Source: Polynucleobacter sp. AM-7D1 (GTDB taxonomy: Bacteria > Pseudomonadota > Gammaproteobacteria > Burkholderiales > Burkholderiaceae). Taken from it: 64,000 bases of DNA. The stretch is taken from contig NZ_CP061319.1 of assembly GCF_018688455.1 (NCBI RefSeq), positions 124,001 through 188,000 on the forward strand, read 5' to 3'. How positions within the stretch are numbered: the stretch's first letter is position 1; each line of letters begins with the position of its first letter. Below the pieces are notes generated by a model. It had not been told where the DNA came from. It was given only the letters and a program-made list of their open reading frames with translations, and searched no databases. Shown one piece after another: positions 28,038 to 38,564 of the stretch. Position numbers and translations under genes: made by a program.

Positions 28038-29657
28038 ATGCATAACTTAGACCAAGCCTTCGCTAACCCAGCTCTCATCGCAGAAGAGGGCTATCAAGCG
28101 CCTCAGCATTTCTTAATTCTAGGATTGGGAGAGTCTGGTTATGCTATGGCTAAGTGGTGCTTGAGGAATGCCGCAAAAGTCAGCTTGGCCGATACACGTG
28201 ATCGTGAGCAATTAAATGAGCGCCAAAAAGCATGGTTGGCGGATCTTGAATTTGCGGGACTCGAAGAGGCTTACTTTGGACCTCTTGATGACGCTCATTT
28301 AAAGGGTGTCGATGTCATCGGAATCAGTCCTGGCCTATCACCACTGCAAGAGCCAATAGCTTCTTTCTTGGCTAAGGTGCAAGAATCTAATATTGATATC
28401 TGGGGAGAGTTGGAGTTCTTTGCGAGAGCGATTGCTGCATTGGATCGTATGGCTCAGGTTGAAGAATCTCAATATAAGCCAGCTCTATTGGCTATCACTG
28501 GAACTAATGGAAAGACAACAACGACTGCGCTAACAGGCCAGTTATGTGAGCGTGCTGGCAAGCGTGTTGCGGTAGCTGGAAATATCAGCCCAGCCGCTTT
28601 AGACAAATTAATGTCTTGCTTGGATGAGTCTGATCAAGTTGCCGATATGCCGGAGATTTGGGTGCTTGAACTCTCCAGCTTCCAACTGGTGTATACGAGC
28701 ACTTTCAATGCAACGGCAGCTACTGTATTAAATATTACGCAAGATCATTTGGATTGGCATGGGGATATGCAGGCCTATGTTGATGCAAAAGCTAATATCT
28801 TTGGACAAGACACAATCTGTATCTTGAATCGTGACGATTCACTAGTCATGAATCTACTCACTGATGAGCAAAAAGCCAATAAATCAGTCATTACTTTTGG
28901 CGCTAGTCGTCCTGATGAACAGGGCGCTTTTGGCATAGAGCATGATCTGCGTGCTGGTGGAATTGATTGGCTGGTCTGGGCCGAGGTGGATGAAGATGTT
29001 GAGCCACAGCCAAAACGCCGTCGTAAAGTGGCCGTTATAGAAGACGAGCCATTAAGACTAAAGCGTTTAATCCCTGCTGATGCCTTACGCATTCGTGGTC
29101 GTCATAACGCTTTGAATGCACTGGCCGCACTAGCCTTAGCGCGAGCAGCTGGTTTGCCGATGAATATGCTCTTGCATGGATTGCGTGATTACCAAGGTGA
29201 GCCTCATCGCGTTCAAAGTGTGTCCATTGTGTCCAATGTTGAATATGTGGACGATAGTAAGGGCACCAATGTAGGAGCAACAGTAGCTGCATTAAATGGC
29301 TTAAGCGCCAATGAGTCTGGCAAGCGGATCTGGTTAATTGCTGGTGGAGAAGGCAAGGGCCAAGACTTTAGTCCCTTACGCGATCCTGCACTACGTTTTG
29401 TAAAAGGTGTTTTCCTAATTGGCAAGGACGCTCCAATTATTGCTGAGGCTTTGACCGACTCAGTCCCCTGTGTGATGAGTGAGACTTTACAAAATGCAGT
29501 GACTGCAGCTGCACAACAAGCTCAGTCTGGCGATATTGTTTTGCTCTCACCGGCTTGCGCCAGCTTTGACCAGTTTAGTGATTACGTAGAACGCGCAGAG
29601 GCGTTTGTTGCTGAAGTTGAAGAGTTGGGAATGCAATTCCAAGGAGCGGATGCATGA
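28038..29657 (+). CDS. murD: UDP-MurNAc-alanine:D-glutamate ligase, with an insertion
   Basis: Adds D-Glu to UDP-MurNAc-L-Ala. 539 residues, about 100 longer than E. coli MurD (438). The core is intact: LGLGESGYAMAKW near the N-terminus, GTNGKTTTT at 155-163, ELSSFQL and NITQDHLDWHG. Extra length includes an N-terminal tail and a charged segment at about 311-345 containing PKRRRKVAV, just before the RGRHNALN region. It starts ten bases after mraY and overlaps ftsW by four bases. Confidence 0.95.
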   Translation: MHNLDQAFANPALIAEEGYQAPQHFLILGLGESGYAMAKWCLRNAAKVSLADTRDREQLNERQKAWLADLEFAGLEEAYFGPLDDAHLKGVDVIGISPGLSPLQEPIASFLAKVQESNIDIWGELEFFARAIAALDRMAQVEESQYKPALLAITGTNGKTTTTALTGQLCERAGKRVAVAGNISPAALDKLMSCLDESDQVADMPEIWVLELSSFQLVYTSTFNATAATVLNITQDHLDWHGDMQAYVDAKANIFGQDTICILNRDDSLVMNLLTDEQKANKSVITFGASRPDEQGAFGIEHDLRAGGIDWLVWAEVDEDVEPQPKRRRKVAVIEDEPLRLKRLIPADALRIRGRHNALNALAALALARAAGLPMNMLLHGLRDYQGEPHRVQSVSIVSNVEYVDDSKGTNVGATVAALNGLSANESGKRIWLIAGGEGKGQDFSPLRDPALRFVKGVFLIGKDAPIIAEALTDSVPCVMSETLQNAVTAAAQQAQSGDIVLLSPACASFDQFSDYVERAEAFVAEVEELGMQFQGADA

Positions 29658-30925
29658 GTTTGAAGGAAAAACTTTTTCCTGAGAATAGGTTGGGCCTTGG
29701 CCGCTTCTGGAATTTCTCCAGAGGTGGGATAGACAATTTCCGAAGCGGCTTGAGAGACGCAGTTTCTGGTGTTGAGCAAACTCGCTCACGCATGATGGAC
29801 TATGACCAGTTGTTAGTTTGGGCGGTATTGTCACTAGCCTTAATTGGTTTAGTGATGGTCTACTCGGCTTCGATTACTTTGGCTGATGGCCCTAAGTATG
29901 CAAACTACAGCAGCAATTATTTCTTGATTCGCCATTGCATTTCATTAGCCATTGCCATTGGTGTTGCTATTTGGGTATTCAAAATCCCAACCCATGTTTG
30001 GGATCGTTATTCCCCAATTATTTTCGGCTTTACGGTTCTCCTGTTAATTGCCGTACTTATTCCTGGCGTTGGAAAAGGAGTAAATGGTGCTAAGCGTTGG
30101 ATCCCATTGGGTCTCATGAATTTCCAGCCATCTGAATTAATGAAATTTGCTGCAGTGATTTTTGCTGCAAGTTATACGGTACAGCGCCAAGAGTATCTCC
30201 ACTCATTTGTCAAAGGCATGTTGCCAATGGGTATTGCGGTTGCCTTGGTTGGTGGCTTGCTCATGGCTGAACCCGATATGGGTGCATTTGTTGTGGTTGC
30301 CTTAATTGCCTTTGGAATTTTGTTCTTGGGTGGCATTAATGCCAAGTTATTTGGTGGTTTGATTTTGGTTGGTCTCATGAGTGGCGCCATCATGATTGCA
30401 CTCTCACCATTCCGTCGCGGCCGCATGTTGGCATTTATGGATCCATGGCAAGTCGATAACGCAGCAAATAAGGGCTATCAATTAACGCACTCACTTATGG
30501 CATTTGGTCGTGGTGAATGGTTTGGTGTAGGTCTAGGCGGAAGTGTTGAAAAGTTACATTACCTTCCCGAGGCGCATACCGATTTCATCATGGCGGTGAT
30601 TGGTGAAGAGCTTGGTTTTGTTGGTGTAGTGGTAATGATTTTCTTGTTCTACTGGATCGTACGCCGCGCATTCCTCATCGGCCGCACTGCCTTGCAATTG
30701 GATCGCAGCTTTGCTGGTCTCGCCGCTAAAGGTGTGGCGATATGGATTGGTTGGCAGGCATTTATCAATATGGGTGTGAACTTGGGCTTACTTCCAACCA
30801 AAGGCTTAACTCTTCCTTTAGTCAGTTATGGTGGCTCAGGGATTTTGATGAATGCAGTCGCAGTAGCAATGCTGCTTCGTATTGATTATGAAAACCGAAT
30901 CTTGATGCGGGGAGGTAAGTTATGA
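29654..30925 (+). CDS. ftsW: Septal peptidoglycan polymerase FtsW
   Basis: SEDS-family glycosyltransferase polymerising lipid II at the septum with FtsI. 423 residues: a cytoplasmic N-terminal extension of about 50 residues, then ten predicted membrane spans. SEDS signatures include GAKRWIPLGLMNFQPSE, the catalytic-loop region EAHTDFIMAVIGEELGF and GLLPTKGLTLPLVSYGGSG. Starts and ends in ATGA overlaps with murD and murG. Confidence 0.96.
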   Translation: MSLKEKLFPENRLGLGRFWNFSRGGIDNFRSGLRDAVSGVEQTRSRMMDYDQLLVWAVLSLALIGLVMVYSASITLADGPKYANYSSNYFLIRHCISLAIAIGVAIWVFKIPTHVWDRYSPIIFGFTVLLLIAVLIPGVGKGVNGAKRWIPLGLMNFQPSELMKFAAVIFAASYTVQRQEYLHSFVKGMLPMGIAVALVGGLLMAEPDMGAFVVVALIAFGILFLGGINAKLFGGLILVGLMSGAIMIALSPFRRGRMLAFMDPWQVDNAANKGYQLTHSLMAFGRGEWFGVGLGGSVEKLHYLPEAHTDFIMAVIGEELGFVGVVVMIFLFYWIVRRAFLIGRTALQLDRSFAGLAAKGVAIWIGWQAFINMGVNLGLLPTKGLTLPLVSYGGSGILMNAVAVAMLLRIDYENRILMRGGKL

Positions 30926-31995
30926 CCAAACCATCCATCTTGATCATGGCTGGAGGTACTGGCGGACATATTTTCCCAGGTCTAGCAGTGGCTGAATATT
31001 TGCGCGTTTGTGGATGGAATGTATCTTGGCTTGGTAATCAGAGCGGTATGGAGTATCGACTAGTCAAAGCTTGTGATTTTCCATTTGAAGCCGTTGATTT
31101 TGGTGGCTTGCGTGGCAAAGGCATCAAAGCCAAACTGATGCTGCCATTTAACCTGGCAAGGGCCAGCTTCCAGAGTTTGAAGATCATGCGCCGCATTAAG
31201 CCAAATGTGGTGTTGGGTATGGGTGGATACATTACATTTCCTGGCGGCTTGATGACTAAGCTTTTGAAGAGGCCGCTGGTTTTACATGAAGCCAATTCTG
31301 TGGCGGGAAGTGCGAATCGCGCTTTAGCCAAAATTGCTATGCGTACCTTGACTGGTTTCCCAGATACGATGGCTCATGCTGAGTGGGTCGGAAATCCAAT
31401 CCGTGAAGAATTCGACGCTATGGCTGCGCCAGCAAAACGTTATGAAGAGCGCACGGGACCTCTGCGCATTTTGGTGGTTGGTGGAAGTTTAGGTGCGGCT
31501 GCCTTAAATGAAGCAATTCCATCAGCCTTGGCATTGATGGATAAAGATGCGCGTCCATATGTGATGCACCAGGCTGGAGAGAAGCATCTCGCAGATCTAC
31601 AGCAGCGATATGCTGACTTAGGTGTTACTGCCGATATCCGTTCCTTTATTGATGATATGCCAACCGCCTACGGTCAAGCAGATCTTGTCATTTGTCGCTC
31701 GGGCGCAATGACTGTTTCAGAAATTGCAGCATGTGGTGTAGCTTCTTGTTTAATCCCATTTCCATATGCGATTGATGATCACCAAACTGCCAATGCACGA
31801 TTTTTATCAGATGCAGATGCCGCCATTTTGTTACCGCAACAAGATCTCAATCCACAAGATCTTGCATCCATGATTCAAAATTTCAATCGTCAAGATTTAC
31901 AAGTGATGGCTGAGCGTGCTCATGCTTTGGCTAAGCCTCATGCTACTCAACGTGTAGCTGAAGTATGTGCAGACTGTGCAGGAGTAGGTATATGA
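30922..31995 (+). CDS. murG: Lipid II synthase MurG (GlcNAc transferase)
   Basis: Peripheral inner-membrane glycosyltransferase converting lipid I to lipid II. 357 residues, GT28 family: [15 protein letters not shown] at about 11-25, [36 protein letters not shown], and the UDP-GlcNAc motif region [16 protein letters not shown] with [18 protein letters not shown] overlaps on both sides. Confidence 0.97.
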   Translation: MTKPSILIMAGGTGGHIFPGLAVAEYLRVCGWNVSWLGNQSGMEYRLVKACDFPFEAVDFGGLRGKGIKAKLMLPFNLARASFQSLKIMRRIKPNVVLGMGGYITFPGGLMTKLLKRPLVLHEANSVAGSANRALAKIAMRTLTGFPDTMAHAEWVGNPIREEFDAMAAPAKRYEERTGPLRILVVGGSLGAAALNEAIPSALALMDKDARPYVMHQAGEKHLADLQQRYADLGVTADIRSFIDDMPTAYGQADLVICRSGAMTVSEIAACGVASCLIPFPYAIDDHQTANARFLSDADAAILLPQQDLNPQDLASMIQNFNRQDLQVMAERAHALAKPHATQRVAEVCADCAGVGI

Positions 31996-33428
31996 AACAT
32001 ATCGTTCAGCAAATCCATTTTGTTGGTATCGGTGGCGCAGGCATGAGCGGTATTGCCGAGGTGCTTCTGAATCTGGGATATCAGGTGTCTGGATCTGATT
32101 TAGCTGAAGGCGCAGTAACGAAGCGCCTTACAGATTTGGGTGCTGTAATTCATATTGGGCATGATCCTAAAAATATTGGTACTGCAGAGGCAGTGGTAAT
32201 TTCTACAGCAGTTGCAGGTAATAACCCAGAGGTTCTGGCTGCTCGTGCAGCCAAAGTGCCTGTGATTCAGCGCGCTGTAATGCTTGGTGAGCTCATGCGT
32301 TTAAAGCAGGGTATAGCGATTGCAGGAACTCATGGCAAAACAACGACCACCAGTTTGGTTGCCTCAGTCTTGGCTGAGGGCGGTTTAGACCCAACCTTTG
32401 TAATTGGTGGGAAGTTAAATTCTGCTGGCGCCAATGCCCGCCTAGGTCGGGGCGATTTCATTGTGGTCGAGGCAGACGAGTCTGATGCTTCTTTCTTGCA
32501 ACTATTTCCAGCGATGGAAGTAGTTACTAATATTGATGCTGATCATATGGATACCTACCAGCATGACATGGCAAGGTTAAAGCAAGCATTTGTTCAGTTT
32601 ATTCAGCGTATGCCTTTTTATGGTGTGGCAGTGCTCTGTATTGATGATGCCAACGTTCGAGACATTATTCCGTTCGTATCTCAGCCGGTATTGCGTTACG
32701 GCTTGTCTGAAGATGCAGATATTCGTGCAAGTAATGTACGTGCTGACGGTACACGTATGCACTTTACGGTGGATCGTAAAACAGTACGTCGCCATGGCAA
32801 TAAGCCGGGTCGTCTTGAGGTGCAACTCAATTTACCTGGTTTACACAATGTACGAAATGCATTAGCAGCAATTGGTATTGCTACGGAATTAGGTGTTGGT
32901 GATGAAGCCATAGTGAAAGCTTTATCTGAATTTAGTGGTGTTGGCCGTCGCTTCCAAAGATATGGAGAGATTCCGCTGGCATCTGGTGGAAGTTTCACCT
33001 TGATAGATGATTACGGACACCACCCTGTTGAGATGGCGGCTACTTTATCTGCAGCGCGTGGTGCTTACCCAGATCGTCGATTGGTACTAGCGTTTCAACC
33101 ACATCGCTTCACAAGAACTCGCGATTGTTTTGGTGAATTTGTGCAAGTCCTGAAAAACTTCGATGCACTTGTGCTTACTGAAGTGTATCCAGCTGGTGAA
33201 GCGAAGATTCCAGGTGCAGATGGCCAAAGTCTCATGAAGGCAGCACTCTCCGCTGATAAGACTGTAAATGGCTCCTTAGATAGTGCAGCCGTGGCCTTTG
33301 CACCAAGCATCGCAGAAATGCCAGAAAAACTCAGCACTTTATTGCGTGATGGCGATGTCTTAATCACGATGGGCGCAGGCTCTATAGCTGGCTTGCCTCA
33401 TGTATTAGCGGAGTCAAAACATGTCTAA
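31992..33428 (+). CDS. murC: UDP-N-acetylmuramate:L-alanine ligase
   Basis: First amino-acid addition to UDP-MurNAc. 478 residues when started at the ATG at 31992, which overlaps the murG stop (ATGA) and has GGAGTAGG upstream; the in-frame ATG at 31965 lies inside murG and is not supported. Motifs: [17 protein letters not shown] at about 8-24, the P-loop [21 protein letters not shown], and [10 protein letters not shown]. Overlaps ddl by eight bases. Confidence 0.97.
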   Translation: MKHIVQQIHFVGIGGAGMSGIAEVLLNLGYQVSGSDLAEGAVTKRLTDLGAVIHIGHDPKNIGTAEAVVISTAVAGNNPEVLAARAAKVPVIQRAVMLGELMRLKQGIAIAGTHGKTTTTSLVASVLAEGGLDPTFVIGGKLNSAGANARLGRGDFIVVEADESDASFLQLFPAMEVVTNIDADHMDTYQHDMARLKQAFVQFIQRMPFYGVAVLCIDDANVRDIIPFVSQPVLRYGLSEDADIRASNVRADGTRMHFTVDRKTVRRHGNKPGRLEVQLNLPGLHNVRNALAAIGIATELGVGDEAIVKALSEFSGVGRRFQRYGEIPLASGGSFTLIDDYGHHPVEMAATLSAARGAYPDRRLVLAFQPHRFTRTRDCFGEFVQVLKNFDALVLTEVYPAGEAKIPGADGQSLMKAALSADKTVNGSLDSAAVAFAPSIAEMPEKLSTLLRDGDVLITMGAGSIAGLPHVLAESKHV

Positions 33429-34434
33429 GCAAAATCAACCATTACTTTCTTGGGGTGAGCGAGTGAAGCAAGAGCTCGCAAACTTAGATATTAAGTCCCT
33501 TGGTCGGGTCGGCGTGTTGCTAGGCGGCCGCTCTGGTGAGCGCGAGATTTCCTTAATGTCAGGAAATGGTGTGTTGGAAGCGCTGCTCTCTAAAGGGGTT
33601 GATGCGTATCCATTTGACCCTGGATTACGTTGTCCAACTGAATTGGCGAATGAAAAATTTGACCGTATCTTTATTTCATTGCATGGACGCTATGGTGAAG
33701 ATGGCACGATCCAGGGATTACTTGAACTTTTGGGTTTGCCTTATACCGGTAGCGGTGTACTAGCCTCTGCATTGGCAATCGACAAAATTGCGACAAAGCT
33801 TGTCTGGCTCAGTAGCGGTCTTTCAACACCAGAGTTTCAGGAGTTGAAAGCTGATAGTGATTGGAATGCAGTGGTGAAGCATTTGGGTCTACCGTTGATT
33901 GTGAAGCCTGCACATGAAGGCTCTTCACTCGGCTTAACTAAAGTGAAATCCGTCGACGAGTTGCCTGCAGCTTATAGGCTGGCTGCTGGAATGGATAAAA
34001 AAGTCATTGCCGAAACTTGTATTGTTGGCGATGAGCTCACTTGCCCATTGGTTGGATTTGGCGCTGATGTTGAGGCTTTGCCGGTGATCAAAATTATTCC
34101 ACCAGAAGCTAACTACGATTTCCATAATAAGTATTTTTCTGATGAGACTAAGTACTTGTGCCCAACTGACTTAGCACCAGAGGTCAATCAAGCAGTTCAA
34201 GAACTAGCGTTAGCTGCTTATCGTGCTCTCGGCTGCAGGACTTGGGGTCGCGCTGATGTGATGTTAGATAAGCAAACTGGAAAACCCTATCTTCTAGAAA
34301 TGAATACTTCCCCAGGGATGACTTCGCATTCTTTGGTACCTATGGCGGCAAAAGCAGCTGGTGTTGAATATGCCGAGCTAGTGCTGTGGGTCATTAGCCA
34401 AACCCTAAAAAGTAAAGGGGATGGGCAAGCATGA
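33421..34434 (+). CDS. ddl: D-alanine:D-alanine ligase
   Basis: ATP-grasp enzyme making D-Ala-D-Ala for MurF. 337 residues: [19 protein letters not shown] at the N-terminus, [25 protein letters not shown] in the middle, [14 protein letters not shown] for ATP, and metal/substrate residues in [17 protein letters not shown]. As the cluster member it corresponds to ddlB. Ends in ATGA with ftsQ. Confidence 0.96.
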   Translation: MSKQNQPLLSWGERVKQELANLDIKSLGRVGVLLGGRSGEREISLMSGNGVLEALLSKGVDAYPFDPGLRCPTELANEKFDRIFISLHGRYGEDGTIQGLLELLGLPYTGSGVLASALAIDKIATKLVWLSSGLSTPEFQELKADSDWNAVVKHLGLPLIVKPAHEGSSLGLTKVKSVDELPAAYRLAAGMDKKVIAETCIVGDELTCPLVGFGADVEALPVIKIIPPEANYDFHNKYFSDETKYLCPTDLAPEVNQAVQELALAAYRALGCRTWGRADVMLDKQTGKPYLLEMNTSPGMTSHSLVPMAAKAAGVEYAELVLWVISQTLKSKGDGQA

Positions 34435-35297
34435 GTCGGATGAGCGCCTTCTTAAACGGCTTCGGTGAGATATTTGCTTCACTGGCATCTCCGCTTTGGA
34501 ATCATCCAGAGCGGATGCAAAAGTTGAGCCGATTCTTGATGCGCTGTTTTGCAGTCATGGTTTGCGTTGGAATTTTGGTGTGGTTAAGTCAGCGCCCAGT
34601 TTTTGCCTTGCGCCAAGTCGTAATAGAGCCGGTAGCTGGTGAAACACTGAAACATATTAATAAGCCTGTAGTGAAGCAGCAGGTTTTAGAAACTGTCCAA
34701 GGCAATTTTTTCAGTGTGCGGCTAGAAGATGTGAAGCGTGGTTTCGAGTCAATGCCATGGGTGCGTCATGCCAATGTTCGTAGGGTCTGGCCTAACGGAT
34801 TGATTGTGAGCATTGAAGAGCAAAAGCCATTTGGTACTTGGGGTGGGGCTGATAGCCATACCTTAATGAATACCCACGGTGAGCTTTTTGCTGGCCGTGT
34901 TTCTGATGTAGGGGACGGAATTCAGTTGGTTGATTTCTCAGGTCCAGAAGATGCAAGCAAAGAAGTTATGCGCTTGTATGAGAGAGCGAATGCCTGGTTT
35001 AAGCCTTGGAGTGCCGAAGTCAAAAGCTTAACCCTTTCTGAACGGTATGCCTGGCATGTGAAGTTATCCAATGGCATGAAGGTGGAGTTCGGCAGGGATG
35101 AAGAGAACTCCGACAAAACATTAACTGAGGATCGTGTGGCACGCCTCTTTAAATATTGGCCAGAGGTTCAAGAGAAGTGGGCTAATCGCGTAGACGCAAT
35201 TGACTTGCGATATGCAAACGGTTTTGCGGTACATCTTGCTTCGGCAAATTTGAAAAAGAATGAAGTAGACGGCAAAAAAAGTGAGCAGAAGCAATGA
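34431..35297 (+). CDS. ftsQ: Cell division protein FtsQ
   Basis: Bitopic divisome protein linking early and late division proteins through FtsB/FtsL. 288 residues: a cytoplasmic tail of about 40 residues, one membrane span ([15 protein letters not shown]), a POTRA domain starting near [11 protein letters not shown] with [21 protein letters not shown], and the beta domain beyond. Nine bases separate its stop from the chosen ftsA start. Confidence 0.94.
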   Translation: MSRMSAFLNGFGEIFASLASPLWNHPERMQKLSRFLMRCFAVMVCVGILVWLSQRPVFALRQVVIEPVAGETLKHINKPVVKQQVLETVQGNFFSVRLEDVKRGFESMPWVRHANVRRVWPNGLIVSIEEQKPFGTWGGADSHTLMNTHGELFAGRVSDVGDGIQLVDFSGPEDASKEVMRLYERANAWFKPWSAEVKSLTLSERYAWHVKLSNGMKVEFGRDEENSDKTLTEDRVARLFKYWPEVQEKWANRVDAIDLRYANGFAVHLASANLKKNEVDGKKSEQKQ

Positions 35298-35306
35298 GGA
35301 ATGAGA

Positions 35307-36536
35307 ATGAGTAAAGACAACCGCGATTTACTAGTCGGATTGGATATTGGAACCTCCAAGGTGGTTGCTTTGGTTGCTGAACTGGGTGTTGATGGCCAAT
35401 TCAATGTCGTTGGTGTCGGTCAAACTGCATCCAAAGGCTTGAAAAAAGGTGTTGTTGTCAATATCGAGGCAACTGTTCAATCTATTCAAAAGGCGCTTGA
35501 AGAAGCTGAGGTGATGGCTGATCGTCAGATCGTTCAGGTCTTTACTGGTATCGCTGGAAATCATATTGTGAGCTTTAACTCTAGCGGTATGGTGGCCATT
35601 CGAGATAAAGAGGTCAGTGCTGGTGATGTTGAGCGTGTTTTAGAGACCGCTAAAGCAATCAATATTCCAACGGATCAACAGATCCTTCACATTCTTGTTC
35701 AAGAATTCATTATTGATGGACAAGAAGATGTTCGTGAGCCAATTGGTATGAGCGGTTTACGCTTAGAGGTGAAAGTACATATTGTTACTGGCGCCGTTAG
35801 TGCTGCGCAAAATATTGTGAAATGTGTGCGTCGTTGTGGCTTGGAAGTCAATGATCTGATCTTGCAGCCGCTCGCATCTAGCTTAGCTGTACTAACTGAA
35901 GATGAAAAAGAACTGGGCGTCGTTTTAGTGGATATTGGTGGCGGAACAACTGATATCGCAATTTATTGCCAAGGCTCTATTCGTCATACAGCGGTCATCC
36001 CAATTGCAGGTGATCAAATCACTAATGACATTGCAATGGCCTTGCGCACCCCAACTATTGATGCAGAAGATCTAAAAATTCAGTACGGCATCGCTCGCCA
36101 GGATATGGCAGACCCGACCACCATGATTGATGTACCCGGTGTAGGTGATCGTGAGCCGCGACCTATGTCTAAGCAGGCCTTAGCCGCAGTGATCGAGCCA
36201 CGTGTTGAAGAGTTATTTACTTTGGTGCGAGGAGTGGTACGTGATTCTGGGTACGAAGATATGGTGTCTTCAGGAATCGTGCTCACTGGTGGTACCGCGT
36301 TAATGCCAGGAATGGTTGAACTTGCCGAACAAGTGTTCTTACGCCCTGCGCGTATTGGTACGCCTGAATATCGTGGCCACTTACATGAGGTCTTACGTAG
36401 CCCGAGATTTGCTACCAGCATCGGTTTATTAATGGAAGGTCAGGCGCAACTATTGCGTGGCCGTCGAGTATCTCAGTCAGGCGCATTGCAAAGTGTTATC
36501 TCGCGCATGAAGGAATGGTTCGCAGGAAATTTTTAA
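35307..36536 (+). CDS. ftsA: Cell division protein FtsA
   Basis: Actin-like protein tethering FtsZ to the membrane. Start at ATG 35307 (409 residues) is favoured because AGGA at 35297-35300 is six bases upstream, whereas it directly abuts the ATG at 35301. It begins MSKDNRDLLVGLDIGTSKV; phosphate loops appear as VDIGGGTTDIA and LTGGTALMPGM. The C-terminal amphipathic helix (SRMKEWFAGNF) is the membrane-targeting sequence. Confidence 0.96.
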   Translation: MSKDNRDLLVGLDIGTSKVVALVAELGVDGQFNVVGVGQTASKGLKKGVVVNIEATVQSIQKALEEAEVMADRQIVQVFTGIAGNHIVSFNSSGMVAIRDKEVSAGDVERVLETAKAINIPTDQQILHILVQEFIIDGQEDVREPIGMSGLRLEVKVHIVTGAVSAAQNIVKCVRRCGLEVNDLILQPLASSLAVLTEDEKELGVVLVDIGGGTTDIAIYCQGSIRHTAVIPIAGDQITNDIAMALRTPTIDAEDLKIQYGIARQDMADPTTMIDVPGVGDREPRPMSKQALAAVIEPRVEELFTLVRGVVRDSGYEDMVSSGIVLTGGTALMPGMVELAEQVFLRPARIGTPEYRGHLHEVLRSPRFATSIGLLMEGQAQLLRGRRVSQSGALQSVISRMKEWFAGNF

Positions 36537-36581
36537 GTTTTTCGTCGTCGTCAATGTAGTACTTATTACCTAGGAGGGTAT

Positions 36582-37922
36582 ATGGAATTTGAAATGTTAG
36601 ATCAAGAAACAGCCGGCAAAACCATTATTAAAGTGGTTGGAGTTGGTGGTGCAGGTGGTAATGCAGTTCAGCACATGATTCGTCGCGGTGTTAATGGCGT
36701 AGAGTTTATTTGCATGAACACCGATGCTGGCGCTTTACAGCGTTCTGAGGCATCTGTGAATTTGCAACTAGGCTCTAGCGGACTTGGTGCTGGTGCAAAA
36801 CCTGAAATCGGTGCAGCTTCTGCTGAAGAAGCGCGTGCACGTATTGCAGATACATTGCAAGGTGCGCATATGGTATTCATCACTGCTGGTATGGGTGGTG
36901 GTACAGGTACTGGCGCAGCTCCAATCGTTGCTCAAGTTGCTAAAGAGATGGGTATTTTGACGGTAGGTGTAATTAGCAAGCCATTTGATTTTGAGGGTGT
37001 TAAGCGTCTCAAGGTTGCTGAGAATGGTGCGGCTGAACTCGAGTCTTATGTAGATTCATTGATCGTAGTTCTCAATGAGAAACTCTTTGAGGTGATGGGT
37101 GAGGATGCTGAGTTCGATAAGGCATTCGCATGTGCTGATGATGTATTGCATAACGCTGTTTCGGGTATTGCAGAAATCATTAACGTTCAAGGTTTGATCA
37201 ACGTCGACTTTGAGGATGTGAAAACAGTGATGGGCGAGCAAGGCAAGGCGATGATGGGAACTGCAACAGTTTCTGGCATGGATCGTGCGCGTTTGGCTGC
37301 TGAAGCTGCAGTAGCTTCACCATTGCTTGAAGGTGTGGATCTATCTGGCGCACGTGGCGTATTGGTCAACATCACTGCTAGCCGCTCACTCAAATTGTCT
37401 GAGACTCGTGAAGTGATGGCTGCAATTCGTGGCTATGCTGCGGATGACGCTACTGTGATCTTCGGTACCGTGTATGACGAGAGTTTGGGTGATGCCTTAC
37501 GCGTTACTGTGGTGGCAACAGGCTTGAATAATCCACAAGCTCGTCAAAAACATCAACCTGAGGTAGTTTGGAGACAGGCTACTGGTACCCATGATGCAAT
37601 GCCAACCATGGCTGACTTAAACAGCTTTGCTCCAGCAAGCGCTTCAGCAGCAATGAGTAAAGTAGGTTTGGACTCAGCTCTGAGCACTAGTGCTGGTTTG
37701 GCAATGACAGGTGCTGGAAGTGCGCCATCAATGACCACTCAGCCAGCTACTAGCAGTGTTGATTACAGTCAATATGATTTGCCACGGGTATTCCGTAGTT
37801 CTCGTGAAGCTACACCAGCCCCTACTTTAGGTGCTGATAGCTCTCCACAAGCTAAGTCCATGTTGGAAAAAGGGGCTGATTACTACGAAATCCCAGCTTT
37901 TTTACGTAAGCAAGCAGATTAA
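36582..37922 (+). CDS. ftsZ: Cell division protein FtsZ
   Basis: Tubulin-like GTPase forming the Z ring. 446 residues: nucleotide-binding VGGAGGNAV at about 21-29, the tubulin signature [10 protein letters not shown] at 105-114, and the T7-loop region [12 protein letters not shown] long Ala/Ser-rich linker (about 325-425) leads to the C-terminal peptide [14 protein letters not shown] that binds FtsA and ZipA-type partners. AGGAGG lies six bases before the ATG. Last gene of the dcw cluster. Confidence 0.98.
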   Translation: MEFEMLDQETAGKTIIKVVGVGGAGGNAVQHMIRRGVNGVEFICMNTDAGALQRSEASVNLQLGSSGLGAGAKPEIGAASAEEARARIADTLQGAHMVFITAGMGGGTGTGAAPIVAQVAKEMGILTVGVISKPFDFEGVKRLKVAENGAAELESYVDSLIVVLNEKLFEVMGEDAEFDKAFACADDVLHNAVSGIAEIINVQGLINVDFEDVKTVMGEQGKAMMGTATVSGMDRARLAAEAAVASPLLEGVDLSGARGVLVNITASRSLKLSETREVMAAIRGYAADDATVIFGTVYDESLGDALRVTVVATGLNNPQARQKHQPEVVWRQATGTHDAMPTMADLNSFAPASASAAMSKVGLDSALSTSAGLAMTGAGSAPSMTTQPATSSVDYSQYDLPRVFRSSREATPAPTLGADSSPQAKSMLEKGADYYEIPAFLRKQAD

Positions 37923-37954
37923 TTAACTGCTTAATACAATAGGTAGTTGCAGAA

Positions 37955-38003
37955 TGCCAGCGCGGCGCCCCTCCGGACGACGAATCCCGCGCTAGCGTTG
38001 GCA
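37955..38003. other. GC-rich structured element between ftsZ and the peroxiredoxin gene
   Basis: Two mutually exclusive pairings are possible. AGCGCGG (37959-37965) pairs with CCGCGCT (37987-37993), or TGCCAGCG (37955-37962) pairs with CGTTGGCA (37996-38003) with one G-U. The element is much richer in GC than its surroundings and has no following T-run, so it is not a standard terminator. It might protect the ftsZ mRNA end, act as a leader structure for the peroxiredoxin gene, or be a dispersed repeat. Confidence 0.55.
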
Positions 38004-38034
38004 AACTTATTACAACTATCTTATTGGAGGCTAT

Positions 38035-38535
38035 ATGATCGCAGTCGGACAAAAATTACCAAACGCCACTCTTTATGAGTTTTTAGATGAAGCGAGTGAA
38101 GGTTGCGCTATTGGGCCAAATGCATTTGAAGTTGAAAAATTGACCGCTGGTAAAAAAGTGGTGATCTTTGCATTACCTGGTGCATTTACACCTACTTGCT
38201 CAGCAAAGCATGTTCCTAGCTATGTTGAACACTTTGATGCAATCAAAGCAAAAGGTGTTGATGAAATTTGGTGTATTTCGGTAAACGACCCATTTGTTAT
38301 GGGCGCGTGGGGCCGGGATCAAAAGGTTGGCAAAAAGATTCGCATGTTGGGTGATGGTAGTGCTGAGTTCACTAAGAAACTTGGCCTCGAGTTAGATTTA
38401 ACTGCTCGCGGCTTGGGCGTTCGCTCAGATCGCTATGCCATGATTGTTGAAAATGGTGTAGTGACAACTTTGGATCGTGAAGCTCCTGGCAAGTTTGAAG
38501 TGAGCGATGCAGCTTCCATTTTGAAGAAGCTGTAA
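38035..38535 (+). CDS. Peroxiredoxin (Prx5-like)
   Basis: Thiol peroxidase reducing H2O2 and organic peroxides. 166 residues, thioredoxin fold; the peroxidatic Cys is in [19 protein letters not shown] near residue 57, typical of the atypical-2-Cys Prx5 group, and no fused glutaredoxin domain is present. The start is well marked by GGAGG. It sits between ftsZ and lpxC but has no known link to either. Confidence 0.93.
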   Translation: MIAVGQKLPNATLYEFLDEASEGCAIGPNAFEVEKLTAGKKVVIFALPGAFTPTCSAKHVPSYVEHFDAIKAKGVDEIWCISVNDPFVMGAWGRDQKVGKKIRMLGDGSAEFTKKLGLELDLTARGLGVRSDRYAMIVENGVVTTLDREAPGKFEVSDAASILKKL

Positions 38536-38564
38536 GAGAATTATTCCTGAATTTAGATAAAGCC

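Noticed and set aside
31965..31991. Longer MurC start inside murG
   Set aside because: Overlap with murG and non-family residues; ATG 31992 has a good ribosome-binding site and the typical N-terminus.
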